From Caldifarciminota bacterium (GTDB taxonomy: Bacteria > Hydrothermota > Hydrothermia > B15-G9 > WFZT01), in assembly GCA_026986235.1 (NCBI GenBank), contig JALSOY010000273.1:1-6055 (forward strand): a DNA stretch of 6,055 nt. Reading direction: 5' to 3'. The position numbers and the translations under genes are program-made. Shown here piece after piece: positions 5,878-6,055 of this stretch (position 1 is its first letter; every line of letters starts with the position of its first letter). The notes beneath the pieces are model-generated. The model was not told the DNA's origin. It made no database searches and saw nothing but the letters and a program-made list of their open reading frames with translations.

Positions 5878-5884
5878 AAGTTTT

Positions 5885-6055
5885 ATGACCTTTAAACTTT
5901 CAAAATTAGGTAAGGACGGACTGGGAGGTTTAGAGAATCTCATGTTTATGTTTTTCGAGGAGTTGAGGAATAAGCAGGGATGGCGTTCACCGAAAAGGGA
6001 AGAGATTGAGAAAGTAGCACAAAGGGCCTTTCTATCAAACGATATAGTGCTTATG
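5885..6055 (+). CDS. Unrecognised protein, N-terminal 57 residues (3' partial)
   Basis: The frame opens at ATG 5885, has no stop, and leaves the window. The visible part begins MTFKLSKLGKDGLGGLENL and continues with a hydrophobic-acidic stretch (MFMFFEELRN) and a charged stretch (SPKREEIEKVAQRAF) that both look helical. There is no signal peptide, membrane segment or catalytic motif, so it is probably a soluble cytoplasmic protein. I do not recognise the family. It is divergent from the YeeE/YedE gene, with about 540 bases between their start codons, and the AT-rich leader gives it its own promoter region. A regulator of the transporter is possible from the divergent layout, but no DNA-binding motif is visible yet. 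Confidence 0.7.
   Translation, partial: MTFKLSKLGKDGLGGLENLMFMFFEELRNKQGWRSPKREEIEKVAQRAFLSNDIVLM

Larger units (their letters stand above)
5452..5884. other. Intergenic region without a credible gene
   Basis: The stretch separates two divergently transcribed genes. It holds a short hairpin (5532-5555), a degenerate pyrimidine-rich tandem repeat (5605-5673), a small palindrome GATGATTTCATC (5725-5736) and a very AT-rich part (about 5700-5870). That last part must contain the promoter of the gene starting at 5885. The best -10-like strings are TATAAC (5755-5760) and TATAAA (5800-5805), neither with a good -35. The only longer open frame, on the - strand across the repeat, lacks a family match and looks like repeat translation. 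No tRNA or known RNA fold was recognised. Confidence 0.65.

Overview
The window looks like bacterial chromosome, with moderate GC and an AT-rich right-hand intergenic region. Shine-Dalgarno sites are clear (AGGAG, AAAGGAGGT, GGAGGT), one start is TTG, and AGA/AGG dominate as arginine codons. That mix, with an RNase HIII of the DExGKG type, fits an anaerobic or thermophilic Gram-negative-like lineage, but nothing here fixes the phylum. I see no rRNA, tRNA, CRISPR array, insertion sequence or phage gene.

Left half (1-3186, + strand): a tight three-gene run. It starts inside a gene for a GAF-PAS-HD-GYP protein, probably a cyclic-di-GMP phosphodiesterase or a sensor derived from one. An RNase HIII gene (rnhC) overlaps its 3' end. 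A TTG-started gene follows with a 4-base overlap and encodes an iron-sulfur-type flavoprotein with an added C-terminal zinc ribbon. The overlaps imply one transcript with translational coupling. The three products do not form an obvious pathway.

Middle (3221-5347, - strand): two membrane-protein genes converge on the first run. The first transcribed is a 536-residue YeeE/YedE-family transporter (thiosulfate or related sulfur/selenium compounds), with just three cysteines, each in a glycine-rich motif. A 156-residue multi-pass membrane protein of unknown function follows. A perfect 15-bp hairpin fills the gap between the two and covers the place where the second gene's ribosome-binding site should be.

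Right end (5348-6055): the transporter has a promoter with two perfect consensus hexamers (TTGACA, 18 bp, TATAAT), overlaid by several dyad sequences including a near-consensus FNR/CRP-type box, so regulation is likely. Beyond it lie about 430 bases without a credible gene, holding a hairpin, a degenerate tandem repeat of CCCTCCTGC units and an AT-rich stretch. A divergent + strand gene with a strong ribosome-binding site then begins and runs off the window; its first 57 residues are not recognised.

The least explained parts are the transporter control region, the intercistronic hairpin, the pyrimidine-rich repeat, and the Asp-to-Asn substitution at a probable metal-ligand position in the HD-GYP domain.
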